Below, one piece after another: positions 15,301 through 26,951 of a DNA stretch of 64,000 nucleotides. The position numbers and the translations under genes were made by a program. The DNA comes from Diprion similis (lineage: Eukaryota > Arthropoda > Insecta > Hymenoptera > Diprionidae): contig NC_060114.1 of assembly GCF_021155765.1 (NCBI RefSeq), positions 8,923,501 through 8,987,500 on the forward strand. The letters are read 5' to 3'. Numbering within the stretch: position 1 is the first letter of the stretch; each line of letters opens with the position of its first letter. The notes under the pieces are model-generated. The model was not told the origin of the DNA. It made no database searches and saw only the letters and a list, made by a program, of their open reading frames with translations.

Positions 15301-18300
15301 AACGGATGTTCATTGTTTTCGTTTTTCGAGGAGTTCAGAGACTATTTATCGTGTATTATTATCGTAATATTTTTTTTCATGATGAGTTGAAATTCGAGAC
15401 AGCAAAGTGCGTTTTAAGGGAGGTTTCTACTTTGTTGGGTCAAAAAATAAAAAGTATGAGGAGTCACTTATGGTCGCGTGCCGGTGATGATTTTCTTTGC
15501 TTAAGAGAACGATTGCTCATCTAGTGGGTGCAGCAGCATTTCGGCAAGCAAAGAATATCATCGCTGGTGTAACGACATACGTGGCTCCTCCTACTCTCAG
15601 AATCATGTTTTGTCAAACTTTCAAAAATATTATCTTGTTTATTAAAGACTGCTTAGTAAACGCACCAAATATCAATATTCTATATTTAATATTTTTTGCC
15701 CAAAATATTGATGAAAAAATCGAACATCTTTTGGCCCAACAAAGTAACAACCTCCCCTAATTTAACACAAATCAGAAGAGTATACGTTCCACACAGTGTT
15801 CCTCTCAGGTTTGGGTGCTGATGCAGACATGCCGGATCACGATTTGGAACCTCCGAGATTCAGCCGCCGAGCCTTGGAGCGGCTGCTCAACGACTGGCCC
15901 GCCGTTCAGTGCATGATCATGTCCGGCGTTACTGAAAGTCCCACGAACGATCAGCTTTTCGGAGATCAGGGACAGACCTGCAGGCAGAGTGGCACCGCTC
16001 TCCTAGACAAGTTCACCCATTCTCTTCTGGTGAAATGCAGCGCCGAGGTGAGGAATTGTTGCCGGAGTTTTTCTCGTCTCACAGAGATCATTTGACTAGT
16101 GAAAAACCAATTTGTATGAAAATTATAGCACCCAAAGGTCGTCATCAGGACAGTAAATTGCCAAAGTAGCAAGATTCAATTCTGAGTCGATTTCAAGAAA
16201 ACTTAATGATTCGATGAGAATCGTATCTCATTACTTCGGCAAGTTGATGTTTCAGTGACAGCGTAATGTCAACTTCATGAAAAGCAATTTCACTGCTACC
16301 GGGACGTCTCCTTGGACGTCAGAGAAGCATTATTTGTAGACAATTGTTGACTGTTCGCCGTTTATTCCTAGATGCTGGACACGCTTCTGACAACGTTGAT
16401 CAGGGAATTGCAGAACGAAAGCGTGCCGGGTCGTCAGGAAGAAGCGAACAATGTCGCTCGACGATTCGTCAGATCTGTTGCAAGGATATTCGTTATTTTC
16501 ACCATAGAAATGGCGCCAAATACTACTAAGCGAAGAAGGTTCGTCATATTTGCTTAATAATCAAGAAGAAGTTTGACGTCATATTTTGGTAGACATTTTG
16601 AAAAACCAGCCAATGTTCATTGACTGTCTTTTTCCTTTCAGCGCGAGTCAGGCTTCTCAACCACTAATGAAGTGCCGACGTGTTTTTCAAGCACTGATCA
16701 AACTAGCCGTTGAGGAACTCTGCGAAACTGCCGATTCCCTCATCGCGCCAGTTCGACTGGGAGTCGCGCGTCCAACTGCACCTTTCACTCTGACCAGCTC
16801 AGCAATCGAGGTGATCAATGGATCAGAGGAGCTTTTTTCCATCGAGCCGTTGATTCCGCACAGCGGAGTCAGTGCCCAGGTGCTAGACAGTGCTCTTCAA
16901 GCGCAGCAAGTGAACAACAACATCGCAATAGCCAGAGAAGTTTCTGCAATGGACGAAGCTGAGGGTGGTGAAGGTAGCTAAAACTAACTTGGTAGCCGTT
17001 GGACAATCACGAATTAACATTTTAGATTCGATAAATGCTCAACGAAAGTTTCACCCTCAGAAGTACCCATGGACATTGACGGCGACATAAGCGAACACGA
17101 GGAGTCTGGCGTTCCTGGAGCAAACGTCAGCCAGCCACTAGGTGAGGTGGACAATAATGTTGGTGGAGTTGGTGAGGAGCAGGCAGGCGACGGAGAGTCT
17201 GACACAGAGTTGGACCTTCTTGCTGAGGCGGAAACTGAGTCCGACTCGGACGACAATCACAGCAATCAAGATGCAGCTTCTGCTCAGCGCAGCGTGCAAA
17301 CTGGTGCCACTGCTGGATCAGACGGAGGTATGGGATCCATTCTTTTGTTCCCCGAGGACGAGTCCGGAGAATCTAGTCAACAGGAAGATGACGAGAGCGA
17401 GGCCGGCGAAACTGATGAACAGGACAACGAGGAGTTTCAGATCGGCGACGAACAGCTTGAACGTAGAAGGTAATTTGCTAATCGTTTTTGGGACGAGACA
17501 TGATGTGTCGATTTTCGATTCTGCTGTTTGTTGACATACCGACTTTAAAGAATCAAGATTGATTGATATACAACTTTTCTTTCACGTTTTGAGAATGTTA
17601 GGCTCGAATTTTGGCTTTTTGTTCAAAGATTATGATATGTTTTACCAAGATTTGTAGGAAAAATGACAACTGCAGTCTGTCTGTGCGAATAATTGTTCAC
17701 ATTCTCTAATTTGTGTTATTTCAAGTAAAGTAAATATTCAGGATGTTACTTAGCTCAGATACAATATTAACACTTTTAGAGTTCACTTTTTTATCCGCAA
17801 ATCGATCTCTGGTAGTTTTTTTCAGTCAAGAAGACGTGTGTCTACAATAGAAGTCTGAAAGTTGAATTCGGGAATTTTTGTATTGAAACTAAGTGATAGA
17901 TATTTTTATTGACAGTAACACCAAAAAATTTGCACAGCTACATGTTTTACGGTGCCCAAGATATCTCAAAACCGTTCAATCAATGTACTTCAAATTAGGA
18001 GACAGTATTTTTAGATAATTTACACTCTTTGTCTCAAAGTCCGAAAATTTTTTTATTATCCAAGTGACAACCGTTTGAGGTCGAAATTCGATTTGTTGTT
18101 TAAAATTTTCAACAACTTTATCCAATCAACAATATTAAAAAATTCACGACATAGAGGTTGAATCACCCAAGAACACTATTTCCAAACTTGAAGTAAGTTG
18201 ATTGAGCCATTTTCAAGATATTGTGATTACTGCCAAACATGTCAGCGAGTTAAACGTTTGACGTTATTGTCAATAACAGTACTTCTTGTTCATAGATTCT

Positions 18301-21300
18301 GATGACAAAAAAAACACAATATACATGAATCTAGACTTACAAACTTTAGAATAAAACGAACTCCAATAGAAATGAATAATCTGTTGTCGAGATATAAATT
18401 TCCCAAATTTATTCATTTTTTCAGCCATTCGCTTGTTCATAAAACCTTAAAGAAGTAGTAAATCGTAAGATTTGTCAATTGTTTTGATTGTGAATCAATC
18501 CATACACGACGCATTAGATCAGAGGTCGATGTTCAAAAAGATATGCGATCGTTCGTTTCAGCGGGTCGTCTGGTCACGCGCACAGAAATAATTTGGCACC
18601 AGTCTCAATGCAATGGGCGATCCGCAACCGAGAGTCGAGCACCCGAACGGCAAATCTCAGGGTGACCGGTGGGAGTAACCTGGTATTCATAGACCCCTCG
18701 TCTCTCAGACGATCGACGGCAACGTCCGCGGTGACAGCGGCGCAGGAGCCGATAACTATGGGAACAACCGCCAGCTGCCTAGCGAGAGCCTTCGGAATAG
18801 TTATTAGGCAGATCGCAGACCTTCTCACCATGATGCAGGACTACAAAACCCATGCGCCTGCCCTTCCCAGGCTAATGGAAATCTCCTATCAGGACGCCAC
18901 CGGCCTTCAGGTAAACTAACATCATAAGAACCAAAGTGATTCGTCATCCGTAAAATATGTTTGATCTTGTGTTTTGATTAGTTGAAAAGAAAAATATAAT
19001 CTAACATGCATAGAAGATGTTTTCAACCATGGAATGGACATTTTTTGGTCCAGAAGATCAATGCGAGGAAGCATTCATGGCAGTAAATGTGAGGCTGAAG
19101 TTAGTAACATTAACGGAAAAAAAACACTGTTTTGCAGATTCTAATCTTATGAAAAGAATTTCTCTAATTACGATAAAATGAGTTTTGAGTTGAATTTACT
19201 CACAAACGAACCTGCTAAAATTCATCTTATTTATTTCAAACTTTTCATTGAAACCACAATCCATGAGCATTTTTCTCAGGAATCTCGGGCATCGTCGAGA
19301 ATGCGAGACTTTATTTCTTATACCGAGTAAAACTAATGAAACACATTGAGCTTGTCGAGAAATATTACGAACTGGTAACATCGTGTTTTTGTGTTCTTAG
19401 CTTTATCTTGAAGGCCATTTGAAGCCAACTTGGGATTGGCTGGTGACGGTGATGGATGCCACTGAGGCGCAGTTGCGATTCGGTGTCTCGCTGACGCGCA
19501 GTGCTGACCCAGCACACCCAGAACATCCTCTGAATGTCGCGCCTTCCTTAGCAGGCGGAAATTTTACAGGGCTACTGAACTCAGCCGCACTTTCTCTCAC
19601 ACTGCAAAGCAACACATCGAGGAATCAGCGCAGCGGTATTACAACCACCTCCAATAATTCAGCGGGTCACGCATCGACCAGAATAAACGTTGGATTCACT
19701 GGAGTCGGCGAACCGCCGAGAAGCAATCGAGATCGAGAAGGTTCACAGTTTGTTTATTTGATTGTTATTTGTGAGGAAAATGAATTTTATCAATACCGTA
19801 TTGTGAAGTTCCAATTGATTGTGAACTTTTTTTTTTTTTCTTTTTTTTGCTCCGTTGTGGTTTGGTTTTTGTGACGGCTACACGATTTCACCGAACTATA
19901 GTAAGGAATTTTCTCGAAAACGAGATCAAACCATATCCCTGCATTCCAGCATTTCTACAACCATATTTTATGCCACAAATTTGGTGTTAGAATTATGAAA
20001 TTACAAATGGCCGCTTCAAAATAGTAAATTGAAAGTAGAAAGTTTCTTTTCTTTCTCACATCTTCAACCTAATTTGAAAGTTTGTGGGGTTTCTCGTGTA
20101 GAATACACCGAATTTATCTTCTTTCTACCAATTTCAGTCACCAATGCAACTAAAAGCATAATATCGAAAATTGGTTGAAGTTGGCGAAATGCTAGATTAA
20201 ATCTCACAGCAAAGTGTGATAGAGCAAAAATTTAATTATCTTCACATACTCAATATTTCCAGTTGAAATTTCAGAGTATTAGATATAAATAAAAAATGAT
20301 GAAGTACAACAAAATTAGCTTCATGCTTCTAGGAATCTTATCCATTTTTCAGAATTCATCTATCACAACTAACACAAAAGTTGTGTTCACATTAGTCAAC
20401 AACAATAAACTTTGAACTGAAGTAAAACCTAAGGTATTCGGAGTGTCGAAAGGAAATCAAGTCCCATTTTGAAAATTCGAGTCTTAGTTTTGCCACAGTT
20501 GTTTGGAAAAATTCCATGCATTGTTCCGATTCAACAACCCAATAGTCACTTCAACCTCTCGATGTTTCACCTTTCAGGCGGCGACGCGCACTCGGCGAGA
20601 CGAGAATTCCTTTCCTACTGCCTGTCCCTGATGCGAGCTCACAATGGCGAACACAGAGATAGTCTCCCGGTGCTCGATGTCTCTGCCCTGCGCCATGTCG
20701 CCTATGTATTTGATGCCCTCGTCTACTACATGAGGTCCGGATCTGAGCCACCGTCAACCAGAGGCGACAGCCACAAAGAGTCTGTCTCCTTCTCCGCCTG
20801 GAACGATCAGGCAAGTACTACTTCTGTGTTGGGCAATCTGTTTTTCCCCATGCAAAACACCATCAATTTTTCTTTTTTTTTTTTTTTAACGTCGGATGAC
20901 TACAAAGGTTACAAGCAATTGAAGTTAAGAAATTTTAGACTGTTGTTCGGAAATGTTTACTTTGTCATTTAAGAAACATACAATAAAAATGCATTATATG
21001 TACAAGCATTGAAAGTTTCGGAAACACATGTTTCCATGACATTTCCTACAGATTTTTCTCCATATTGATTTCGTGTCCAATGAGGGCAGAAACACAAAAA
21101 TAAAAACACATTAGATCATAACTTTATAAGAGGCTGTTTATTCACTTCTTGAAATCGTGAAATTATTGATACCTTGCAATCTCTATTTGACATCTAATTC
21201 GTAAGCGAAGAGATGAATTTTTTTTTCTTATCTACTAACAGGAAGTGCCGAAAACTCAAAGACCAGGGTTTGAATTCAGAAACGTGACAAAACTGATGAA

Positions 21301-24300
21301 CGTGTTTTTAATAAACTGTAATTCCTGAAGTCCTGAAAATTGAAGGAAATTAAACTTCCGCTGGATAAAATTTTCAAAAACCTTAAAATGCTGGTCAAAA
21401 GTTGGCGAATCATTCCAATCACACATTTGACACTCACATTTTCCATTTTTTTTACAATGATAGGACGAGAATGACAACGAGGAGGCGGAAGACGGAAACT
21501 CGACAGCCTCAACAGTGATGGAAACGGACTCCGTCGATTATCCGGACCTGCTCCAGGTGCCGATGTGCGTAACGTCGAACGGTGCGAGCTCGACAGCCAA
21601 AGGTCGAAAGCATCCGTTCCTCCAGCGATCTGACTCGACTCTCTGCTTGGGTTGCCCGCCGCTCGACCCCTTCGATACGATCATGAGCGAGGCCCTGCCG
21701 CTCGCCGATCAGCCTCATCTTCTCCAGCCGCATTCAAGGCGGGAGGATCTCTTCGGTGTTCCAAGACAGCCGATCAACGCTGGCAGTTCAGCCAGCCAAA
21801 ATCCCCTTGAGGGCCTTCCGACTAGGCTCGGACTCTCGGCCAGACTTGCGGACAACTCTCCGTCAGCCGCCACTCCGTCTTTCAGCCAGGTTATTCAGGG
21901 CCCGAGCGCTCTGGCTTCTAGCAGCTCCAACGTCCAGAGTGCCAACGCCGGTGATGCGGAGAACAGACGAAATTTAAATGCTGGCGGTGAACATCCTGGA
22001 ACCAGCAAGCTGACGGTGAGATTAGAATTCCAATCCTGGAAAAACCTGCAAATTTTTGGAAAGACAGAGAATTTTTTAAAATACTTGCGAGTGTAGTTGG
22101 AAATTGTGAGAATCAAGGCGTTCAATGTGATCTATAAGTTTTCTTTAACTGTTACTGTTAATCGTTTGAAACGGTTGAAAGTTGGAGAATCTTTAAAATT
22201 AATTTCTGCGGCAACTCTGTACACGTTATTTGATAACAAAGAACTTGTTCCATGAAATTCCCGAAGTGCTTTGAAATCTCCTGTTCGTACAGGTGCAGAG
22301 TTTCAAAAGTAATTTGTTAAACAATGAAAAAACGAAGAAAAAAATTACACCATTGCTCAACAACTTTTGAAAATGACACCTTTCTTTTTCTCAGGAAAAA
22401 CCAAAGGGTTTTAATCAGTCCGCGGAAAATCAGCCTTCGGCTGTGGTTACGGAGCAGATTGATCGGGCGCCAATAATCGTTTCTCCTAGTGGTCAAGGAA
22501 TGGAGAGCGTCGTACCCGGCAACAACAGCAGCAAGGGGAAGGATGTATTATGCAAGAGTGGACGAAGCGTGATAGTGAGAGCAGGAACAGTCTCGGTGAG
22601 TTCAGGACTTTGGAATCAACCAAAAACCGATCGAAGCGACGAGTTCTCGAGGAAATTTACCGCTTTTTTCTTTATTTTCCACCACTAGGAATCCAGTGTA
22701 AATAAAATTGGCGCCCCGGAAGTTTTGGTTGTGCCGACAGCCGAGGCGCAGACGGTTTCCGAGGAAGTCGATCCTGCTGCCTCTAATCAGGAGATATCGG
22801 CCCATGAGACGGTCGAGACGAGTCCTGTCGAGTCTTCCAGAGCCTTGACGACCATCGGTACAAACATATCGCACAACATCCTGCTGGGAAGATGGAGGCT
22901 GTCGCTCGATCTGTTCGGTCGCGTTTTCATGGAGGACGTTGGCCTGGAAGCCGGTTCAGTCGTCTCCGAACTCGGTGGCTTTCCTGTCAAGGAAGCCAAA
23001 TTCCGCAGAGACATGGAAAAGCTTCGCAATTCGCAACAAAAGGACATCACACTATCCAAAGTATGATTTTTCTATTTTCACCATTTAATTGTCGCAACTT
23101 TTGTATAATCACTTTTTTTTCCTTCATTTTCTGAACACAAAAGGTAAATTTTGAGTTTTCCGTGTAATTTTTTCCCCCCTTCTGCATTTATTTATAGGTC
23201 GAACGGGATCGTACTCAGCTTCTAATCCAGACCATGAAGGAGCTTAATACGCAGTACAATTTGTTCAACAGGCGAGCCTCGAACACGCCGCCATTGGCTG
23301 TCAATAGGGTCAAAGTCACATTCAAAGACGAGCCTGGCGAGGGATCCGGAGTTGCTAGGAGCTTCTACACGGCCATAGCCGAGGTATGCGCTATTGAAAT
23401 ATACCCCAAATACTCATTCGAATAACCGGCCGTCGTTTTTGGATTCTATTCTCCGGTTTTTCACCTTTAAGGCTCTGCTGGCTAACGAAAAACTGCCAAA
23501 TTTGGAGGCTGCACAAGTTGGATCGAAATACACACAGTACAACGTTCTGCAGAAACTGAAGAGTAGAGACAGAGACCGAGATTTAAGGCGTCAGGTGAGG
23601 AATTTGGTGCTTTCGCCTATTTTATAGGTCTTTAGTTGGAAATTGTTCAGGAAAAGGAAAACTCGTGATTAATCCATTCTCCAGATGTCGGAATTTTTAA
23701 AAAAATTTTACTTTGATTTTGTTAGTCAAATCACTCAAAAATTATTCCACCGATAAAAAATTTATAAAATTTTCTAAACCGAGTGAAGCTTCGTCGGGTG
23801 TAATTAAAATCATCAAACTAGGTGCGGCAAGTTGAAAAGGGTGCAAACAGTTTCCACGACTGAAGAGCAATATCAGATGTTCTTATTTTCGGTGTTTCTG
23901 TATAATTGAAAAAGTTTAAAACGATCATGTTCCCCAGAATCCAAGGTCGTCAGGCAAGTGCCGAGAGGCCAGGAGAGCGCTCTCCTTTGAGGCTCGATCA
24001 TTCCATCCCACAGCGTCGACGGAGGGTCCCAGTGGTTCGAACTCTGGCGGTTCATCTTCCAACACTCACCCGTTGCCTGTCAGTCATCCAAGCAACGATC
24101 ATTTGACGATGCATCAACAGCAGTTGGGTGACAGGCTGTATCAAAAAGTAATCGACAAACATTTAAAATTTGTGTATTACAAAATTTCACAGTATATTTT
24201 GCTTTCCAAATGAAAGACATTGTACAGAAAAAAAACGAACAAAGTCCCTGACGTTAAAGAAAAAAAAAATATCACTTTCAAATTGATCTCTCACATTCAG

Positions 24301-26951
24301 GTACACACGCTGCGCCCAACACTGGCTGAAAAAATCACTGGAATGCTACTGGAATTGTCGCCTGCGCAGCTGCTGATGCTCCTGGCGTCAGAGGACGCGC
24401 TTCGACAGAAGGTCGAAGAGGCTTTTGAGCTGATTCACAGTCACAATCAAGATTTGGCCAGCGAAGCACTCCTTGACCTCGACGTCTTCAGTCTGACGGA
24501 GAGGTGCGGTGGTAATAAAAAAAAACTAGAGGCCAGCATACTCGACGATATCGAGGACAACGCACCACTATTTTATTCACCGGGTAAACGTGGATTCTAC
24601 ACGCCCAGACAGGGAAGGGCCAGCTACGAGAGGTTGAATGCCTTCAGAAATGTCGGAAGGTGAGTCGAAGACTAAACGAACTGAATCTTTGTATTGATAA
24701 AAGAAAACATGTCCAATTTTTTTTGTTTGTTCAAAATAGAAAAACGGTAAATAATTGTGCAATTTTTATTCCCGTTTATTTTGAATTTCACTACTTTTGT
24801 GTTAAAAAAATGTTCTAGTTCTAAACCTACTGTACTTCCTTCAAGTTTCGTTTAATTGTTGGAACGAAACAAAAATTAATAATCCAATTACCAATTTTTT
24901 TCACGAGCAGAGAACAGAGAAACGCTCAATAATTGGGCAACCCTTAATCTTTTATTCGTCTGAAAATATGTGACAAGCAGTGGAACGTCGCCGATTTTCT
25001 GATGCATAGATATTGTCATAGTTTTAGACCTGTGGTATTTGTTTAAATTGTTGTATGATCGTAAAAAGAAAGAAACATGACCTCCCTAATTACCTATTTT
25101 ATATTTCTCTGCTTTATACTCCTAGGAAAGTTTTTTTTCTTTACTGCAAAGACCATATTATTTCGATTTCTCGATGGAAAAAACTCAATACTTTTTCGCT
25201 CTTGCTGATTGCAGATTAATAGGTCTTTGCCTCCTCCAAAACGAATTGTGCCCGATATTTCTCAATCGTCATGTAATCAAGTACATTCTTGCTCGACCGA
25301 TAAGATTCCACGATCTCGCGTTTTTCGACTCTGTGATATATGAGAGCCTGCGACAGCTGGTCGTCGACGCCGAGACGAAAGACAGCAACAGCTTGTTCTC
25401 GGAGCTAGACTTGACGTTCAGGTGAGTAACTCATTATCATATAATTTCGTTCAATTGAGAATTGATCCACTGAACTTGTTTTTCTATTCCAGCATCGATT
25501 TGTGTCCCGAGGAAGGAGTCGGCTCTCTGGAACTTATACCGAATGGCAGGGAGATCGAAGTGTCGGCCAGCAACATTTACGACTACGTTCGCAAGTACGC
25601 CGAGGTTCGGATGGTCAAGGTGCAGGAGAAGGCGTTGGAAGCGATGCGTGAGGGCGTTTTTGACGTTCTTCCAGAAGGCGCCCTTGACGGACTAACATCC
25701 GAGGATCTCAGGCTTCTGCTCAATGGCGTCGGTGACATAAACGTGTCTGTTCTCATATCCTACACATCGTTCAACGACGAGTCTGGAGAGTCGACGGAGA
25801 GGCTCGTCAAATTCAAACGTTGGCTTTGGTCCATTGTCGAGAAAATGTCGCACGTCGAACGACAGGATCTGGTGAGTCTAGTATTAGCTTCATTGTTTAA
25901 GGATGTTGGGTCAAACCGCATTATTCATACGTTAAAAAACGTTTTTCTCCTCTAAGAAAAAAAAAACAACGTTAAAAAAGTCTTCATCTGTGTTATTTGT
26001 GCCGATGACGGTGAACACAAATGAACAAACAATCTCATTAGGTAGGAGAAATGATGTTGACCAGAATCGATCAACACAAATCAAGATATCAACAACTTTA
26101 GAAACGGTTTTACAATCAGAACGTTCGAAACGATTTAACTCTGGTGTTTTTGATTGGTTTCAAATGTTTTTCGAATCATTTCGCTCACTGACCGAATTTC
26201 CACGAATTGTCTGAAAAACATTCAAGTATAATCTAACATTCTATCATAGTTTCGACGCGCAATTGTAACTGTTAATAAAAATTTGTTACGCGATGCTCAC
26301 ACAAATCTATTTTTATCTACTCTAGAGATGACTAATTGTGAAAAGAATTTCAGGCAATCTGGAAATCTCTATTCCTTAACGAAATGAGCCAAAAACATTA
26401 GAACCTGATCAACAGCACGAGACTTTCTCGCCGCTTTTCAAATTGTTCATATTCTAACTAACTTGTGTCGTTCGAATTAGCTAAGAATCATTTATATGAC
26501 AATATCGCAGATATTTTTTCATTCGTTTATTCGTAATCATTGTTACAAACAAAAAAACTGCTAAAGGTTTTTTAGGCGGGGGTTTCTCTACTAGTATTTC
26601 CAACTTCTTTAACTGATATAGGAAATCATTTTCTATTTGAGGAAAAACGTCGGGAGTAATTTGGCGATTTTGACATACGAGGAGAATTTGCAGAGGTGAC
26701 GTTTCCCTAATACAATTTGATTTCTCCTTCCCTTCCAGGTCTACTTTTGGACCGGATCTCCCGCACTTCCCGCCAGCGAAGACGGATTCCAGCCGATGCC
26801 AAGCGTGACGATTCGGCCGGCGGACGACGCGCATTTACCAACTGCAAACACGTGTATATCTCGTTTATACGTTCCCCTGTACAGCTCGCGTCACGTTCTT
26901 CGTCACAAACTTTTACTTGCCATAAAAACGAAAAATTTCGGATTCGTATGA
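6400..26951 (+). CDS. hyd: Hyd/UBR5, HECT-type E3 ubiquitin ligase
   Basis: Giant E3 ubiquitin ligase (Drosophila hyperplastic discs, human UBR5). Exons: 6400-6461, 7395-7595, 8027-8348, 8477-8685, 8759-8922, 10768-10967, 11050-11318, 11627-11781, 11862-12134, 12252-12365, 12465-12646, 12756-12873, 12989-13143, 13271-13556, 13674-13790, 13881-14048, 14254-14386, 14484-14706, 14787-15025, 15132-15256, 15809-16047, 16372-16538, 16642-16973, 17061-17469, 18562-18910, 19401-19740, 20578-20810, 21464-22015, 22395-22595, 22689-23060, 23198-23383, 23472-23594, 23938-24147, 24301-24659, 25215-25421, 25493-25871, 26739-26951. The sum is 8586 nt (2861 aa) with all phases consistent. Domains: N-terminus [15 protein letters not shown] near 171-215, RCC1-like propeller repeats, UBR box near 1118-1190, acidic region, MLLE near 2470-2535, and C-terminal HECT with catalytic Cys near 2830 in [12 protein letters not shown], 31 residues from the end as in human UBR5. 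Exon 23/24 and 26 junctions are the least certain. Confidence 0.95.
6462..7394 (+). other. hyd intron 1 with a 36-bp tandem duplication
   Basis: AT-rich intron between the N-terminal exon and the exon starting [11 protein letters not shown]. It contains two copies of a 36-bp unit starting GAAATATTTATTAGCAAGAT at 7235 and 7271. Several acceptor-like TTTTCAG sites exist (for example near 6690), but no exon consistent with the family was found. Confidence 0.6.
7596..8026 (+). other. hyd intron 2
   Basis: AT-rich sequence with no recognised element. The short minus-strand frame here and across exon 3 is antisense to the Gly/Ser-rich exon 3 and is a shadow. Confidence 0.6.
8477..8685 (+). other. 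hyd: hyd exon 4: second half of UBA domain, GC splice donor
   Basis: Encodes [19 protein letters not shown] and following, completing the ubiquitin-binding UBA domain begun in exon 3 ([17 protein letters not shown]). The exon must end at AGGAG/GCGAGT, a GC donor: the nearby GT at 8690 would put the next exon (CGTGGTAGC) out of frame with an immediate stop. The GC donor leaves AG, which joins T of exon 5 to give Ser, matching the R-S-S/R-G-S run of the family. Confidence 0.8.
9075..9885 (-). pseudogene. Degraded non-LTR retrotransposon endonuclease in hyd intron 5
   Basis: On the minus strand, conceptual translation shows the landmarks of an APE-type endonuclease: ITETWITEE (from about 9880), [28 protein letters not shown], then after a frameshift near 9540 [11 protein letters not shown] (about 9533) and LDLVITN (about 9350), followed by linker-like sequence to about 9080. 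These are the ETW, Gly-rich, YxPP, DFN and LDLV blocks of Jockey/CR1-like ORF2 proteins. There are frameshifts and stops, and no reverse transcriptase follows, so this is a dead fragment. It lies antisense within the 1.85-kb intron 8923-10767. Loss of the RT side while EN is kept is not the usual 5' truncation. Confidence 0.8.
9886..10767. other. Rest of hyd intron 5, possible further retroelement remnant
   Basis: A 60-codon minus-strand frame at 10373-10555 (reading through [20 protein letters not shown]) and broken neighbours lie just upstream, in minus orientation, of the endonuclease fragment, where a retrotransposon ORF1 would be. I cannot assign them to a family. Confidence 0.35.
14787..15025 (+). 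other. hyd: hyd exon 19: UBR box zinc finger
   Basis: Encodes the N-degron-binding UBR box. The Cys/His pattern runs [37 protein letters not shown], nearly identical to human UBR5. All expected zinc ligands are present, so the N-degron pocket looks intact. Confidence 0.95.
15417..15757. mobile_element. Fold-back MITE with TA ends in hyd intron 20
   Basis: The left end AGGGAGGTTTCTACTTTGTT (15417 on) and the right end, reverse-complemented, GGGGAGGTTGTTACTTTGTT (from 15757 back) are inverted repeats flanked by TA on both sides. The inner parts are also complementary: the left ATGAGGAGTCAC...GATGATTTTCTTTGCTTA pairs with the right AAGCAAAGAATATCATCG...GTGGCTCCTCCTACT. The right arm carries about 130 bp of extra AT-rich DNA. 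No coding capacity. TA duplication suggests a Tc1/mariner-type MITE. Confidence 0.75.
17470..18561 (+). other. hyd intron 24 containing an inverted-repeat element
   Basis: 1.09-kb intron. Its middle (about 17905-18277) is occupied by the fold-back element listed separately. The rest is AT-rich with no other recognised feature. Confidence 0.6.
17905..18277. mobile_element. Imperfect fold-back element in hyd intron 24
   Basis: Left arm AAGATATCTCAAAACCGTTC, then AATCAATGTACTTCAAATTAGG (about 17958-18000), is imperfectly complementary to the right arm around 18125-18235 (reverse complement CAATATCTTGAAAATGGCTC, then AATCAACTTACTTCAAGTTTGG). Outer ends resemble TTATTGACAGTAAC (left) and the palindrome GTTATTGTCAATAAC (18263-18277, right). 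No coding capacity. The half-element at about 39855-39990 in the downstream gene is similar. Confidence 0.6.
19741..20577 (+). other. hyd intron 26
   Basis: AT-rich, with a T-rich tract near 19830-19850. The donor GAAG/GTTCAC is weak, but it is the one that keeps frame with the exon beginning GCGGCGACGCGC. No repeat or gene recognised. Confidence 0.55.
20811..21463 (+). other. hyd intron 27 with GC donor
   Basis: Begins CAG/GCAAGT, a classical strong GC-AG donor, and ends GATAG before GACGAGAATGAC. Otherwise AT-rich, with a T-run at about 20871-20887 and nothing recognisable. Confidence 0.7.
23938..24147 (+). other. hyd: hyd exon 33, lacks Met: Ser/Arg linker before MLLE domain
   Basis: 210 nt, open throughout in phase 0, between TTCCCCAG and GTAATC. 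It encodes 70 residues, from [20 protein letters not shown] to GDRLYQK. The end matches the human sequence leading into the MLLE (PABC) domain, which continues in exon 34 as [20 protein letters not shown]. Two out-of-frame readings of the same DNA are shadows. Confidence 0.85.
24660..25214 (+). other. hyd intron 34
   Basis: AT-rich intron splitting the HECT domain between NVGR and [13 protein letters not shown]. Nothing else recognised. Confidence 0.6.
25872..26738 (+). other. hyd intron 36 with a dispersed repeat
   Basis: Contains, from 25989, TGTGTTATTTGTGCCGATG, later AAGATATCAACAACTTTAG and GGTTTTAC. The same words in the same order recur from 47971 in the downstream gene. No coding exon fits here. 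Confidence 0.5.
26739..26951 (+). other. hyd: hyd terminal exon with HECT catalytic cysteine
   Basis: Encodes the last 70 residues, [20 protein letters not shown] through KTKNFGFV and TGA at 26949-26951. The thioester-forming Cys is in [12 protein letters not shown] long, frame-shifted minus-strand reading over the same DNA is a shadow. Confidence 0.95.

Noticed and set aside
17026-17060. Earlier acceptor for hyd exon 24 at TTTTAG/ATTCGATAAATG
   Set aside because: With exon 23 ending in phase 1 it reads into a stop shortly after; the acceptor CCCTCAG at 17060 restores the acidic [13 protein letters not shown] frame.
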